A stretch of DNA of 52,926 nt from Anaerolineae bacterium (GTDB lineage Bacteria > Chloroflexota > Anaerolineae > Promineifilales > Promineifilaceae), in contig JAHDWK010000039.1 of the NCBI GenBank assembly GCA_023382655.1, positions 1 to 52,926 on the forward strand. Direction: 5' to 3'. The notes beneath the pieces were generated by a model that was not told the DNA's origin, did not search any database, and saw nothing but the letters and a program-made list of their open reading frames with translations. This document shows positions 1 through 8,415 of this stretch, piece by piece (the first letter of the stretch is position 1; each line of letters opens with the position of its first letter). The position numbers and the translations under genes were made by a program.

Positions 1-2612
1 GGGACGTCGGTTTCGCCGTCGGCCGGGGTTAGCAGGGTGGGCGCGCCAGGGACGCCTGTGTACACCGTCAGCCCAACCGTGGTCGTATGGGTACTGGTGG
101 GGGCCATGCCGACCACGCTGATGTTGTAGCTGCCAGCGGCGGCAGCGCCGGTGTTGCCAATGGTCAGGGTGCTGTTTCCGGGAGGTGTCACCGGGTTGAC
201 GCTGAAATTAGTGGTTGTCCCCGCTGGATTCCCGGTCGCGCTTAGATTTACCGGGTCATTGAAGCCCAGGATGGAACCAACATTGACGGTGTACACAGCA
301 TTAGCCGGTGTACAGATGTCCTGATTGGTGGGTGTGGCGGATAACGTAAAGTCGCTGTTTAGGGCACAGTTCTGGCATACCAGGGCAAAGTCCTGGTCGG
401 TTGTGTCGCCATTGTAGGGGACGCCGTCGCCAGCGATGTTAGCGGCATCAATGATGATGGTAAGAGCGCCGCCAGGGTTTTGGATGTATACATTTTCCAG
501 GTTGTTGATGTTGTCAACAGTGCCACCGGTAGTAGACCAACCACCACTGAAGACGTTGCCTAAATAGGTGTTGCCATCGTTTACCACCGTCAGATTGAGA
601 TTGTTGACCAAAGCTGGATTGGCCCCGACTGCGCCAGGGGCGTCTGACCAGGTGAGCGTTATTTTTAATGGTTCTGTGGGGTCAGCAACGCCCAGGGATA
701 AAATAATTTGCTGGCCGGTATCGGTGAAGAGATTGGTCTGATCCTGGAAAACAAAGGGGACGCTGGGGCTGATGATGTTGGTGATGTTGACGCGCCCCCA
801 ACCTTCGTGGATGTTGGGGATGTCGGCCGTGCCCATATCTACCGAGCCGTTAACCAACAAGGCTTTGGCCATGGCCGGGCTGGGATCGTTGCCGCTGTTG
901 AAGTCACGCCACCATTCGGTGAACAGCACCACCGCGCCAGAAGTGTGGGGGGCAGCCATACTGGTGCCGGAACAGAAGGCATAGAGATTGTTCGTGCCGC
1001 CGATGGGTGTGGAGCAAGAACCACCCAGATCGTTACGGGCGGAGGCTATTTGTTCGCCGGGGGTGGAGATGGTGGGTACCCAACGGCCGTCTACCGCTGG
1101 CCCCCGACTGCTGAAGCTGGAAATTGTATCAATGCTGCCCACCCGGAAATTGCGTGAGCTGGCCACAATGATCAGATTCTTCGCTTCTTTGGGTGCGGTC
1201 AGGGTGCTGGGACTTGGCCCGGAGTTACCGGCGGAGAAGACTTCGATAAAGGGTTCAGCGACACTGGCTGTGTCAAAGTTGCCATCGCGCACCATGATGT
1301 CGTGGGTGCGTTCGGAGGCCTGGTAGCCATGATTGGTGCCTTCGCCGGTTGTCCAGGAGTTGTTGCCGCCAATAGCGCCGCCTAAAACGGCCTGTTTGCT
1401 GTGTTCTTGCCAGCCACCGGCGGGGGGCCAGGCAGCGGCCGAAAGAGAGTTCATGGCAAAGATGCCGTAGCCGGGAGCCACGCCTAAGCCGTAGAGGAAA
1501 CCGCTGGGGTCGGTGAAACCAGCAGCGCCGGTACCGCCCACAATACCGGCTACATGGGTGCCGTGGCCCCCGCCGGAGCAGTCGCTACCTGGTTGGCCGG
1601 GTGGGTTGCAGGCGCCGGGGAAACTGTAGCCGCCGACTATGTTGGGGCCGAGGTCGGGATGGTCGTAATCTACGCCGGTGTCAACGACGGCCCAGGTCAC
1701 GCCTGTGCCATCTACACCTAAGGCGGCCAGGTGGGCATAATACCCTGGTACTGGTGTGCCGCCGGGGTGATTGCCGGCCACAATTTGAGAGGACATTTCG
1801 TCGTCTAGTATGGGTTCTGGACTCAGGTGGCCCATCCATAAAACCGTGTTCAGTTGGGCTACGGCCGTCAATTCAGCCGCGTCCATCTGCACAATGGCGT
1901 CGTAAAACGCTTTGTCTGGTTGGGAGGGGAAGGCTTGCAAGATGTGAGCACCCAGGGCGCGAATGGCGCTGAGGGTGCCGTCAATATCGCCGTCGTTGTA
2001 GAACATGATGTCCACGTTGTGGATACGGCCGTTCATCTGCGCCAGTCCGGGATCAATTTTATAGGCCGGGTGAACAGGGCCTTGCCAGCGCACAAAAGGC
2101 AGACCTTCCACATTTGCCAAAGCGGTGGCGCTGCCCCAGGTGAGGTAGGCATTGTGCGGGTAGTATTGCAGCATGGGTAGCCCGGTGGCTTCTAACACCT
2201 GTAGCCACTCATCGCGCACCGGCCCGTGGAACTGGATCAGGTGAAAACCGGGCTGGCGAGCGTCGGCTTGCATGGCCGGGGCCACGGCCGGTTCGCCGTC
2301 AGCCACCGGGTCAAAGCGGTGGCCGACAATTTGTACCTGTCCGGCATCGGGCACGGCCGTGAACGAGATGCCGCTGGCGGTCAAAGCGGCCAGGTCAGCA
2401 TCGTTGAGTTCCAGCCAGAGGAAGGAACCATAGTCCAGAGCTACGGCCGGGTTTAGCCGCAATTGGGCCAACTCTGTCTGAGCGGCGGCGGGAATGCGCA
2501 CAAAATGGCTGCCGCCAGATGGTTGGTTGGTGGCGCTGGCGGCATAGCTTGTTGTGGCCACGATTGCCAAAAGCAAAGCCAAAACCAGAACCATGAGCCT
2601 CATTTTTTTCAT
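1..2612 (-). CDS. Secreted subtilisin-like (S8) serine protease, C-terminus cut by window edge
   Basis: The minus-strand frame runs from an ATG at 2612 off the left edge, so about 870 residues are visible. The N-terminus is a typical signal peptide (MKKMRLMVLVLALLLAIVAT, cleavage near TSYA). The subtilase triad is complete: Asp311 in VVDTGVDYDHPD, His350 in GGHGTHVAG and Ser551 in SGTSMAAPH. About 300 residues precede the catalytic domain, probably a propeptide. After it come beta-sandwich-like segments, and a fibronectin-III-like stretch (PGAPTLLTPADGETD) is being entered at the edge. The ribosome-binding site is near ideal (AAGGAGGT on the minus strand, 2621-2628), with 8 bases to the ATG. 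Secretion and peptidase activity follow from the family; the substrate is unknown. Confidence 0.9.
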   Translation of the reverse strand, partial: MKKMRLMVLVLALLLAIVATTSYAASATNQPSGGSHFVRIPAAAQTELAQLRLNPAVALDYGSFLWLELNDADLAALTASGISFTAVPDAGQVQIVGHRFDPVADGEPAVAPAMQADARQPGFHLIQFHGPVRDEWLQVLEATGLPMLQYYPHNAYLTWGSATALANVEGLPFVRWQGPVHPAYKIDPGLAQMNGRIHNVDIMFYNDGDIDGTLSAIRALGAHILQAFPSQPDKAFYDAIVQMDAAELTAVAQLNTVLWMGHLSPEPILDDEMSSQIVAGNHPGGTPVPGYYAHLAALGVDGTGVTWAVVDTGVDYDHPDLGPNIVGGYSFPGACNPPGQPGSDCSGGGHGTHVAGIVGGTGAAGFTDPSGFLYGLGVAPGYGIFAMNSLSAAAWPPAGGWQEHSKQAVLGGAIGGNNSWTTGEGTNHGYQASERTHDIMVRDGNFDTASVAEPFIEVFSAGNSGPSPSTLTAPKEAKNLIIVASSRNFRVGSIDTISSFSSRGPAVDGRWVPTISTPGEQIASARNDLGGSCSTPIGGTNNLYAFCSGTSMAAPHTSGAVVLFTEWWRDFNSGNDPSPAMAKALLVNGSVDMGTADIPNIHEGWGRVNITNIISPSVPFVFQDQTNLFTDTGQQIILSLGVADPTEPLKITLTWSDAPGAVGANPALVNNLNLTVVNDGNTYLGNVFSGGWSTTGGTVDNINNLENVYIQNPGGALTIIIDAANIAGDGVPYNGDTTDQDFALVCQNCALNSDFTLSATPTNQDICTPANAVYTVNVGSILGFNDPVNLSATGNPAGTTTNFSVNPVTPPGNSTLTIGNTGAAAAGSYNISVVGMAPTSTHTTTVGLTVYTGVPGAPTLLTPADGETDV

Positions 2613-2634
2613 CACGTAGGACCTCCTTACGGTC

Positions 2635-2662
2635 GGATGTTTGTAGCGAGGACAAAACATCC
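2635..2662 (-). promoter_or_regulatory. Leader hairpin before the S8 protease gene
   Basis: Perfect 8-base arms (2635-2642 and 2655-2662, GGATGTTT/AAACATCC) flank a 12-base loop. The hairpin lies directly upstream of the GGAGG site of the protease gene, so it sits in the 5' leader. A minus-strand TATAAT at 2695-2700, with a weak -35 TTGGCG 18 bases upstream of it, would start transcription upstream of the hairpin. Confidence 0.5.
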
Positions 2663-2694
2663 ATAGATTAGGGGAGTGCTAAAAATGCGGGGAA

Positions 2695-2724
2695 ATTATA
2701 ACGGCCGTGTTTCCACTGCGCCAA
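2695..2724 (-). promoter_or_regulatory. Candidate promoter for the S8 protease gene
   Basis: On the minus strand a perfect -10 (TATAAT, 2695-2700) is preceded at 18 bases by TTGGCG (2719-2724), which matches only the first three bases of a -35 box. An ACGGCCGT copy (2701-2708) lies in the spacer. Predicted leader length is about 75 bases. Confidence 0.35.
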
Positions 2725-2784
2725 AGTAAAAAAGCATAAAAATTGTAGGGTGGCCTGGTGATTGGCTGTTTTGGGTGGTGGAAA

Positions 2785-2810
2785 AGGGGCGGGCACGAGG
2801 CCGCGCCCCT
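2785..2810 (-). terminator. Hairpin after lipA
   Basis: The arms AGGGGCG (2785-2791) and CGCCCCT (2104 bases would be wrong; the arm is 2804-2810) overlap the lipA stop codon. On the minus strand the hairpin is followed by a short T run (TTTTCC), so it can serve as a weak intrinsic terminator. The same GC-rich word style recurs in other spacers. Confidence 0.45.
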
Positions 2811-3747
2811 ACGATGCCGTTGCCTGCCGCAGCGGTGAAAGCAGAGCCACCTGCTGGTCAGCGCGATAGCTGCTGCGGACGAGAGGGCCGGACTCCACCC
2901 ATTGGAAGCCCATCTCCAGACCAATCTGGCGCAGGGTGGCAAATTCGTCTGGGTGGTAGAAGCGGGCGACGGGCAGGTGTTGGTGGCGGTTGGGCTGCAA
3001 GTATTGGCCCAACGTGAGGATGTCTACGCCCCGGTCGGCCAGGTCTTGCATGACGGCCGTGACCTCCTCCCACTCTTCGCCCAAGCCCAACATGATGCCG
3101 GATTTGGTCAGTACGGCGGGGTCTATCTCTTTGGCGTTGGCCAGGGTGGACATGGCCCAGGCGTAGTTGTCTTGCGGCTGCACTTTTTTGAAGAGGCGGG
3201 GCACGGTTTCTACGTTGTGGTTGAGGATTTCTGGGCGGGCGTCCATGACAATTTGCAGCGCCTCGCGGCTGCCTTTGAAGTCGGGGATGAGGACTTCAAT
3301 GGAGCAGCCGGGTTGCAGTTCGCGGATTTTTTGGATGCAGAGGGCGAAGATGGGCGCGCCGCCGTCTTGTCGTTCGTCGCGGTTGACGGAGGTGATGACG
3401 ACGTGGCGCAGATTCATGGCGCGCACGGCTTCGGCCACACGCTGTGGTTCGTCCCAATCCAGGGGTAACGGCCGTCCGGTTTTAATGTCACAAAAGGCAC
3501 AGCTACGGGTGCAGATGTCGCCCATGATGAGGAAGGTGGCCGTGCCTGCCCCCCAACATTCGCCGATGTTGGGGCAGCGGGCTTCTTCGCAGACCGTGTG
3601 CAGTGCTTTGCTGCGCATCAATCCCTTCAGGCGGTCATAATTTTCCCCGGTAGGTAAGCGCACTTTCAGCCATTCCGGCCGTTTCGGGCGGGCGGCTTGT
3701 TCGGCGGGGGTGGTGATGGTGTCTAGTTTTATCAGGTTCATGGTCAT
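2809..3747 (-). CDS. lipA: Lipoyl synthase (radical SAM)
   Basis: LipA inserts two sulfurs into protein-bound octanoyl groups to make lipoyl cofactors. The 312-residue length is normal. The auxiliary [4Fe-4S] cluster motif is present as Cys53, Cys58 and Cys64 (CEEARCPNIGEC), and the radical-SAM motif as Cys79, Cys83 and Cys86 (CTRSCAFC). The C-terminal RSSYRADQQ segment, whose serine ligates the auxiliary cluster, is also present. The start is either the ATG at 3747 or the ATG two codons on (3741); neither has a strong ribosome-binding site. It lies just downstream of lipB on the same strand, so the pair covers octanoyl transfer and sulfur insertion. A word-repeat spacer separates them. Confidence 0.97.
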   Translation of the reverse strand: MTMNLIKLDTITTPAEQAARPKRPEWLKVRLPTGENYDRLKGLMRSKALHTVCEEARCPNIGECWGAGTATFLIMGDICTRSCAFCDIKTGRPLPLDWDEPQRVAEAVRAMNLRHVVITSVNRDERQDGGAPIFALCIQKIRELQPGCSIEVLIPDFKGSREALQIVMDARPEILNHNVETVPRLFKKVQPQDNYAWAMSTLANAKEIDPAVLTKSGIMLGLGEEWEEVTAVMQDLADRGVDILTLGQYLQPNRHQHLPVARFYHPDEFATLRQIGLEMGFQWVESGPLVRSSYRADQQVALLSPLRQATAS

Positions 3748-3798
3748 ATGGTTATTGGGATATTGAGGCGTCCAATATCCTAATATCTCAATATCTCT
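3748..3798. repeat. Word-repeat spacer between lipB and lipA
   Basis: The 50 bases are made of near-copies of GATATTG and its complement: GGATATTG (3758-3765) pairs with CAATATCC (3773-3780), and GATATTGAG pairs with CTCAATATC at 3787-3795. The repeat runs into the lipB reading frame, supplies its last codons and stop, and ends just before the lipA start. Confidence 0.6.
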
Positions 3799-4502
3799 CT
3801 TTCTGGCTGCACATCAAAAATGTCACAAAAGGCAGCGGTGATGGGCTGGATGAGGTCGGTGGTGGTGAAGGGTTGTGCCAGCAGTTGGCTCATGCTCGTT
3901 ACCCCATGTTCACGGATGCCGCAGGGGATGATGTGCTCAAAATGAGTCAGGTCGGGGTTTACGTTCAGGGCAAAACCGTGACTGCTGATGCCGCTGCCGC
4001 TAACCTTGATGCCGATGGCGGCGATCTTTTCTGGCCCCGTGGGGCCGTCTACCCAGACGCCGGTATACCCTTCGTAACGCCAGCCGCGAATGTTAAAGGC
4101 GGCTAAGGCCCGGATGATGACTTCTTCCACATCGCGCAGGTATTGGTGCAGGTCGGGCCGGAGCAGGCCGCGCCGGGCAAAGAGCCGTTTCAGGTTAAGA
4201 ATGGGGTAGCCGACGAGTTGGCCGGGACCGTGATAGGTGATGTCGCCGCCCCGGTCTACCCAGCGTAGGGTGAAACCGGCGGCGTCTAGTTCGGTCTGGC
4301 TGAGCAGCAGGTGGGCGAGGCTGCCGCGCCGCCCCAGGGTGTAGGTGGGCGGGTGTTCCAGCAGCAGCAGGGTGTCGGGCAGATCGGTGTTGGCGGCGCG
4401 GGCGGCGGCGCCCGCGGCGGCGACGAGGGATTTTTGCCATTCCCAGGCGGCGTCGTATTCTATCTGTCCGGCCCATTGCACGTCTATTGCTTGCATGACC
4501 AT
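3780..4502 (-). CDS. lipB: Octanoyl-[ACP]:protein octanoyltransferase
   Basis: LipB moves octanoyl from acyl carrier protein to lipoyl domains, the step before LipA. The 240 residues show the family signatures: YTLGRRG near residue 54, RGGDITYHGPGQLVGYP (84-100), the catalytic Lys166 in AAIGIKVS and the acyl-accepting Cys194 in IIPCGI. The start is ATG 4502, or ATG 4496 two codons in (MQAIDVQW). The last residues (EREILRY) are encoded by the GATATT word repeat of the spacer, so the C-terminus has probably been reshaped by the repeat. Confidence 0.96.
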   Translation of the reverse strand: MVMQAIDVQWAGQIEYDAAWEWQKSLVAAAGAAARAANTDLPDTLLLLEHPPTYTLGRRGSLAHLLLSQTELDAAGFTLRWVDRGGDITYHGPGQLVGYPILNLKRLFARRGLLRPDLHQYLRDVEEVIIRALAAFNIRGWRYEGYTGVWVDGPTGPEKIAAIGIKVSGSGISSHGFALNVNPDLTHFEHIIPCGIREHGVTSMSQLLAQPFTTTDLIQPITAAFCDIFDVQPEREILRY

Positions 4503-4741
4503 ATTCTAACCCGTTATGGCATTTTGCGTAGTTTGGTGAGATTGGTTCAATTTTGGAAATCAAACTAATCTGTGAATAGATCACCGCATTTAGTAACAGA
4601 GACCTGTCTGGTTTTTGTTCACCTCTGAAGTTAACTAAAATTCAACCAAGTGACGGCCTGTTTTCGGATATGATGGCGTTATTGTCGGCAGATTCCACCA
4701 ATTGATGGTTGCCATACCATCAAGAAAAAGGAGAACGTCTC

Positions 4742-5434
4742 ATGCGAACGAAATGTGTCATCTCAATTTTTGTCCTGCCCCTTCTTTTGTCATTCATTTT
4801 AGCCATTTTTGTTTTTCCTACCCAATCACAGGAGAATATCCTCAAAACTCCTCTTTCTAGTGAACCGGAATTATGGGCTCACCTGGAATTACCGCTGGGC
4901 GCTCCTTCCTCGATTGCAACTGTCCTTTTCACCAAAACTATCGAAGCGGTGGTGCCATTCTCCGAGTACCGGTTCTTTTGGCAAATGAAAATCTCCGATA
5001 TGCCAAATGGGGAGTTCACCTGGAATATGGACAACTTCGACCCTGAACATTACGGTGATTTGTATTTTTATGGGATTGGTGGAAATGGATGTGTTCAGCA
5101 AAGCGATATGGACATCTTTTGTGATGGAGTTTCGACTTTTTATCTGGAATATCGGTACACCAACGTCTATACGCTTCAACTAAACCAAAAGGAAATTGGC
5201 ATGGGGGCTAACTTTACGGGATTTTCGCTGAACCATTATCTGACGCTCAATTATGTAGAACCATTGGTCTTTATCCGTTCGTTTAGAAGTGCAACTAATG
5301 ATCCAATCGCCCCAACTTTGCACGAAAACCAAACCCTGAAATGGGAGATTCTCAATGCATCTCAGGGTGGGATTAGATCCATATTTCTCGACCCACGCAT
5401 TGAAACCATTTTCCTGCCTATCCTGACAAATTAA
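4742..5434 (+). CDS. Secreted protein of unknown function
   Basis: I do not recognise this 230-residue protein. The ATG at 4742 is preferred over an upstream in-frame ATG at 4709, because AAGGAG lies 8 bases before it and the protein then begins with a clear signal peptide (MRTKCVISIFVLPLLLSFIL). The mature part is rich in aromatic residues and probably beta-stranded. It ends in TIFLPILTN, a tail resembling the FLP-type ends of other exported proteins in this window. The gene is AT-rich compared with its neighbours and contains no ACGGCCGT, which could mean recent acquisition. It stands alone, with 239 bases of spacer before it. Confidence 0.75.
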   Translation: MRTKCVISIFVLPLLLSFILAIFVFPTQSQENILKTPLSSEPELWAHLELPLGAPSSIATVLFTKTIEAVVPFSEYRFFWQMKISDMPNGEFTWNMDNFDPEHYGDLYFYGIGGNGCVQQSDMDIFCDGVSTFYLEYRYTNVYTLQLNQKEIGMGANFTGFSLNHYLTLNYVEPLVFIRSFRSATNDPIAPTLHENQTLKWEILNASQGGIRSIFLDPRIETIFLPILTN

Positions 5435-5460
5435 GTATCTCGTTCCACTTCGTGAGCTGG

Positions 5461-5545
5461 CCGGGTAGTTTGGTGGGCAGCGGATGGAGAGCAGATAAGC
5501 GGATGGGCTGTAGTAACCCTTCCATATGCCCAACCATCCAGCCGT
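5461..5545. repeat. Intergenic AGCGGATGG word repeat
   Basis: AGCGGATGG occurs twice close together (5478 region and 5497 region), and its partial complement AACCATCCAGCC follows at about 5530-5542. Similar words recur near 29450-29470 and, as complements, in the spacers at 51.3 and 52.2 kb. It lies between two convergent genes and may help end transcription. Confidence 0.4.
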
Positions 5546-5570
5546 GGCGGAGTCACGCCCAAAGATTTGT

Positions 5571-6143
5571 TTAGTTGTGTTGCGGCTCATAATGAAGGAC
5601 AACAATGCCGCAGTCAAAGGGAATAGATTTGACCAATGTCAGATTTTGTTTGCCATCAAGCTGTTTGAAGATGGCCATGCCATTGCCAATTGCCGCCGGG
5701 TTGATGAACAGATGGTACTCGTCAATCAGCCCATGTTTGATGAGAGACGAGACAAAAGTCGCGCCGCCGTAAGCAATGATGTCGTTACCGTCCTGGTTTT
5801 TTAGTTTGGTGATTTCATCCCCCAGGTCGCCTTTGGCTAAAACGGTATTGCCCCATGCTGACTGGTCAAGCGTTTTGGTAAAAACAACTTTGGGTGTATC
5901 TGTAAATTTTTTACCGGCGGCCACTTCCGGGTGATCCGGATTGGCCGCCACACCGGCCCAGTGCGGAATGAAGCCCTCGGCCAGTTTTCGACCCAGGACA
6001 ATGCAGTCAACAGGTTCGGTTATATCCTCAACATACTGTTTTAAGGCGTCGTCCCAGTCCCAGGCCATAAAGTCCATTTCGCCGTTTGGCCCGGCAATGT
6101 ACCCGTCTACCGTCATTTGTACTTGAAGTTTTAATTTTCTCAT
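5571..6143 (-). CDS. Dihydrofolate reductase-family (RibD C-terminal-like) protein
   Basis: The 190 residues fit the small DHFR-fold family related to the RibD C-terminal domain (YyaP/YwjB-like). Visible are an N-terminal strand followed by MTVDGYIAGPNGEMDFM, the VLGRKLAEGF segment, VVFTKTL, DIIAYGGATFVSSLIKHGLIDEY and a C-terminal strand. Members are NADPH-dependent oxidoreductase-like proteins, mostly uncharacterised; true folate reduction is unlikely without the classic DHFR motifs. The ATG at 6143 has AGGAG just upstream. The cupin gene lies 62 bases upstream on the same strand and may be co-transcribed. Confidence 0.85.
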   Translation of the reverse strand: MRKLKLQVQMTVDGYIAGPNGEMDFMAWDWDDALKQYVEDITEPVDCIVLGRKLAEGFIPHWAGVAANPDHPEVAAGKKFTDTPKVVFTKTLDQSAWGNTVLAKGDLGDEITKLKNQDGNDIIAYGGATFVSSLIKHGLIDEYHLFINPAAIGNGMAIFKQLDGKQNLTLVKSIPFDCGIVVLHYEPQHN

Positions 6144-6169
6144 GGTTGTTTTCTCCTGTGTAAATAGCC

Positions 6170-6198
6170 ACGAATTACACCAATTTCACGAATTCGTG
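6170..6198. repeat. CACGAATT repeat with 12-base palindrome
   Basis: The cupin-to-reductase spacer holds CACGAATT twice. The second copy is part of the perfect palindrome CACGAATTCGTG (6187-6198). It lies upstream of the reductase ribosome-binding site, so it could be an operator, but the reiterated style matches the other word-repeat spacers. Confidence 0.45.
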
Positions 6199-6205
6199 TT
6201 CATTA

Positions 6206-6562
6206 TTATATCCATTCCAACACGGCCGTCTTCGCATCCACCACATTGCCTGTATTCACCGTCGTCTTGGGTTCCAGCAGCAGCAGGTGAACTTCCTCGG
6301 CGGCTACGGGGCGGTGTTCCACGCCACGCGGCACAATCAGGAACTCCCCCGGTTCCAGCCACACATCCCGGTCGCGGAACTGAATGCAGAGACGGCCGTG
6401 CAGCACCAAAAACAACTCATCCTCCGCCTCATGGTGATGCCAGACAAATTCGCCCTGCACCTTCACCAGTTTCACGTAGCTATCGTTGAGTTCCCCCACC
6501 ACTTTGGGCTGCCAGTGCGCCTGAAACAAACGCAACTTTTGCGCCAGATTGACCTTTTCCAT
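6206..6562 (-). CDS. Small cupin-domain protein
   Basis: The 118 residues form a single cupin barrel. Motif 1 is seen as HHHEAEDELFLVLHG (His42-44, Glu48/49, Gly56), and motif 2 as PGEFLIVPRGVEH (Gly72, Pro78, Gly80, His83). These residues normally bind one divalent metal. Many relatives are sensor or isomerase-like proteins with no assigned reaction. GGAGGA precedes the ATG at 6562. It is divergent from the universal stress gene, with the two -10 boxes only 13 bases apart. Confidence 0.9.
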   Translation of the reverse strand: MEKVNLAQKLRLFQAHWQPKVVGELNDSYVKLVKVQGEFVWHHHEAEDELFLVLHGRLCIQFRDRDVWLEPGEFLIVPRGVEHRPVAAEEVHLLLLEPKTTVNTGNVVDAKTAVLEWI

Positions 6563-6582
6563 ATGCGTATCCTCCGGTCTGC

Positions 6583-6612
6583 ATTATAGCCGAGGCAGGG
6601 GTATAATGTCGC
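6583..6612 (-). promoter_or_regulatory. Candidate cupin promoter, overlapping the divergent promoter
   Basis: On the minus strand TATAAT (6583-6588) is preceded after 18 bases by GCGACA (6607-6612). That -35 box overlaps the plus-strand -10 (6602-6607) of the divergent gene by one base and abuts it, so the two polymerases could not bind together. Confidence 0.4.
6602..6607 (+). promoter_or_regulatory. -10 box of the universal stress gene
   Basis: A perfect TATAAT lies 76 bases before the chosen ATG. No good -35 is visible. The predicted transcript start falls at the 5' foot of the long hairpin at 6611-6660, so the mRNA would begin in a stem. Confidence 0.45.
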
Positions 6613-6660
6613 GTGATGCGTGATGCGTGAGAAGTCATGCATCACGCATCACGCATCACG
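6611..6660. repeat. GCATCAC/GTGATGC hairpin spacer
   Basis: Two to three tandem copies of GTGATGC (6611-6630) face three copies of GCATCAC (6638-6660) around a short loop, forming a near-perfect stem of about 20 bases. It sits between the promoter and the start of the universal stress gene. Read in frame it would add a spurious N-terminus (ASRITHHGLRITT). Confidence 0.75.
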
Positions 6661-6677
6661 GGTTACGGATTACGACC

Positions 6678-8411
6678 ATGCTAAACCCCGACCGGCTGCG
6701 ACACGAGGCAGCCATCAATGACTTCAAACGGGCGCGCAAGAAGGCGGCCTTCCAACAGATGATGGCCCGGCTGCGCGGGCAGTCAGCCGATTTGCTGGCG
6801 TATGAAGATGTGTGCCGCCATCTGAAAGCGGCCGATGCGGTGAAACAAGGCGTGCAGGAGATTCCATTGGCGGCGATTGTGGGCAGTGTGGGGCGATATA
6901 AAGATTTCACCCGCGACTTTTTACCCAAGCATGATAGTGATGTGGAGCGCTGGGCCAGGGTGCGCACGGCCGTGATGGATATGACCGGGATGCCGCCCAT
7001 TGACGTGTACAAAGTGGGCGAGGTCTATTTTGTCATTGACGGCAACCATCGTGTCTCGGTGGCCCGCGATTTAGGCGCAAAAACCATCACCGCCTATGTG
7101 ACGGAAGTAAAAACGCGCGTGCCCCTGCTGCCAGATGATGACCCTGACGAAATCATTTGCAAGGCGCGGTATGCCGAATTCCTGGAACAGACCAACCTCA
7201 ATGAGCTGCGGCCCCAGGCTGACCTGTATATGACTTTTTGCGGTCATTACCGTGTCTTGTTGGCCCAAATAGAAGCGCACAAAGAGCAGTGCGAGACGCC
7301 CGTGGGCCATCCCATCCCCTATGCTGAAGCCGTCGGCCGCTGGTATGACGATGTGTACCTGCCGGTCATGCGCATGATGCGCGCCCAGGGCATCTTGCGT
7401 TACTTCCCGGAGCGCACCGAAACAGATTTATACGTGCTGCTTTCGGAAAGGCAGGAGCAGCTAGAGGAAGCGCTAGGCTGGGAGATTGGCCTGGACATTA
7501 CTGCCTCGGCGCTGGCGACGGCCGAACAAAAACGGGTGCGCGGGTTGGGGGGGCGGTTGTGGCAGGCAATCACGCCGCCAGAACTGGCCGATGGCCCGGA
7601 GCCGGGACAGTGGCGGCAGTTCCAGACCGGCCGCCAGATGGATCGCCTCTTTGCCGATTATCTGGTGGCGCTGAGCGGCCGTGAGGAAAACTGGCCCATG
7701 CTGGCCCAGGTGATTCGTCTGGCACAGCGAGAATCAGACCGGCTGTTGGGGCTGCATGTGGTTCCTGACCAGGCAAAGGCCAGCAGTAAGCGGGTGCGGG
7801 CCATTGAAGAGCGCTTCCACCAGATGTGCGCCGACGCGGGGGTGGTGGGTGAGTTTGCCGTAGAGGTGGGTGCGGTGGTGGAAACCATTACCAGCCGGGC
7901 GGTGTGGGCTGACGTGGTCGTGTTGGGCCTGGAGAATCGGGTAGGAGCGGCACGGCCGTCTACCCGGCTGGGCAACCGCACCATGCAGCTGATCCAACGC
8001 TGCCCGCGTCCCATCCTGGCTATCCCTACCGGCGCGGACTGTGCGCTGGATCGGGTGCTGCTGGCGTATGATGGCAGTCCCAAGGCGGACGAGGCGCTGT
8101 TTGTAGCTACTTATCTCAAATTGCGTTGGCCTTCAGAACTGGTAGTGGTGACGGTGGAAACGGAACTTACCACACCGGCCGAGTTGGGCCGCGCCAGAGA
8201 ATATCTGGCCGACTATGGCATCACCGATGCCACCTTTATCTTGCGGCAAAAACCCATTGCTAAAGCTGTGTTGGACACGGCCGTGACTTACCAAAGCAAC
8301 TTCCTCATCATGGGTGGTTTTGGTTTTCGCCCGGTCAAACATCTGGTACTGGGCAGTACGGTGGATGATGTTTTACGCCATTTCCCACATCCCATCTTGA
8401 TCTGCCGTTGA
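6678..8411 (+). CDS. ParB-like nuclease-fold / tandem universal stress protein
   Basis: The start is set at the ATG 6678 (MLNPDRLRHEAAIND); an in-frame ATG at 6627 lies inside the hairpin repeat. The N-terminal third carries a ParB-like motif with VYFVIDGNHRVSVAR (Asp121-Asn123). The C-terminal 270 residues hold two universal stress domains. The second keeps the ATP-binding signature: AYDGS, then MGGFGFRP from residue 545 and LVLGSTVDDVL. The first looks more diverged. Family knowledge suggests a cytoplasmic nucleotide-binding stress regulator; the ParB-like part may hydrolyse a nucleotide or act as a structural module. No partner is obvious from the neighbours. Confidence 0.85.
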   Translation: MLNPDRLRHEAAINDFKRARKKAAFQQMMARLRGQSADLLAYEDVCRHLKAADAVKQGVQEIPLAAIVGSVGRYKDFTRDFLPKHDSDVERWARVRTAVMDMTGMPPIDVYKVGEVYFVIDGNHRVSVARDLGAKTITAYVTEVKTRVPLLPDDDPDEIICKARYAEFLEQTNLNELRPQADLYMTFCGHYRVLLAQIEAHKEQCETPVGHPIPYAEAVGRWYDDVYLPVMRMMRAQGILRYFPERTETDLYVLLSERQEQLEEALGWEIGLDITASALATAEQKRVRGLGGRLWQAITPPELADGPEPGQWRQFQTGRQMDRLFADYLVALSGREENWPMLAQVIRLAQRESDRLLGLHVVPDQAKASSKRVRAIEERFHQMCADAGVVGEFAVEVGAVVETITSRAVWADVVVLGLENRVGAARPSTRLGNRTMQLIQRCPRPILAIPTGADCALDRVLLAYDGSPKADEALFVATYLKLRWPSELVVVTVETELTTPAELGRAREYLADYGITDATFILRQKPIAKAVLDTAVTYQSNFLIMGGFGFRPVKHLVLGSTVDDVLRHFPHPILICR

Positions 8412-8415
8412 TCCT

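Noticed and set aside
2902..3468. Plus-strand open frame opposite lipA
   Set aside because: lipA is certain from its cysteine motifs, and the antisense translation is featureless.
5571..6143. Genuine dihydrofolate reductase
   Set aside because: The fold fits, but the folate-site motifs of FolA are absent, so only the broader RibD-C/DHFR-like family is called.
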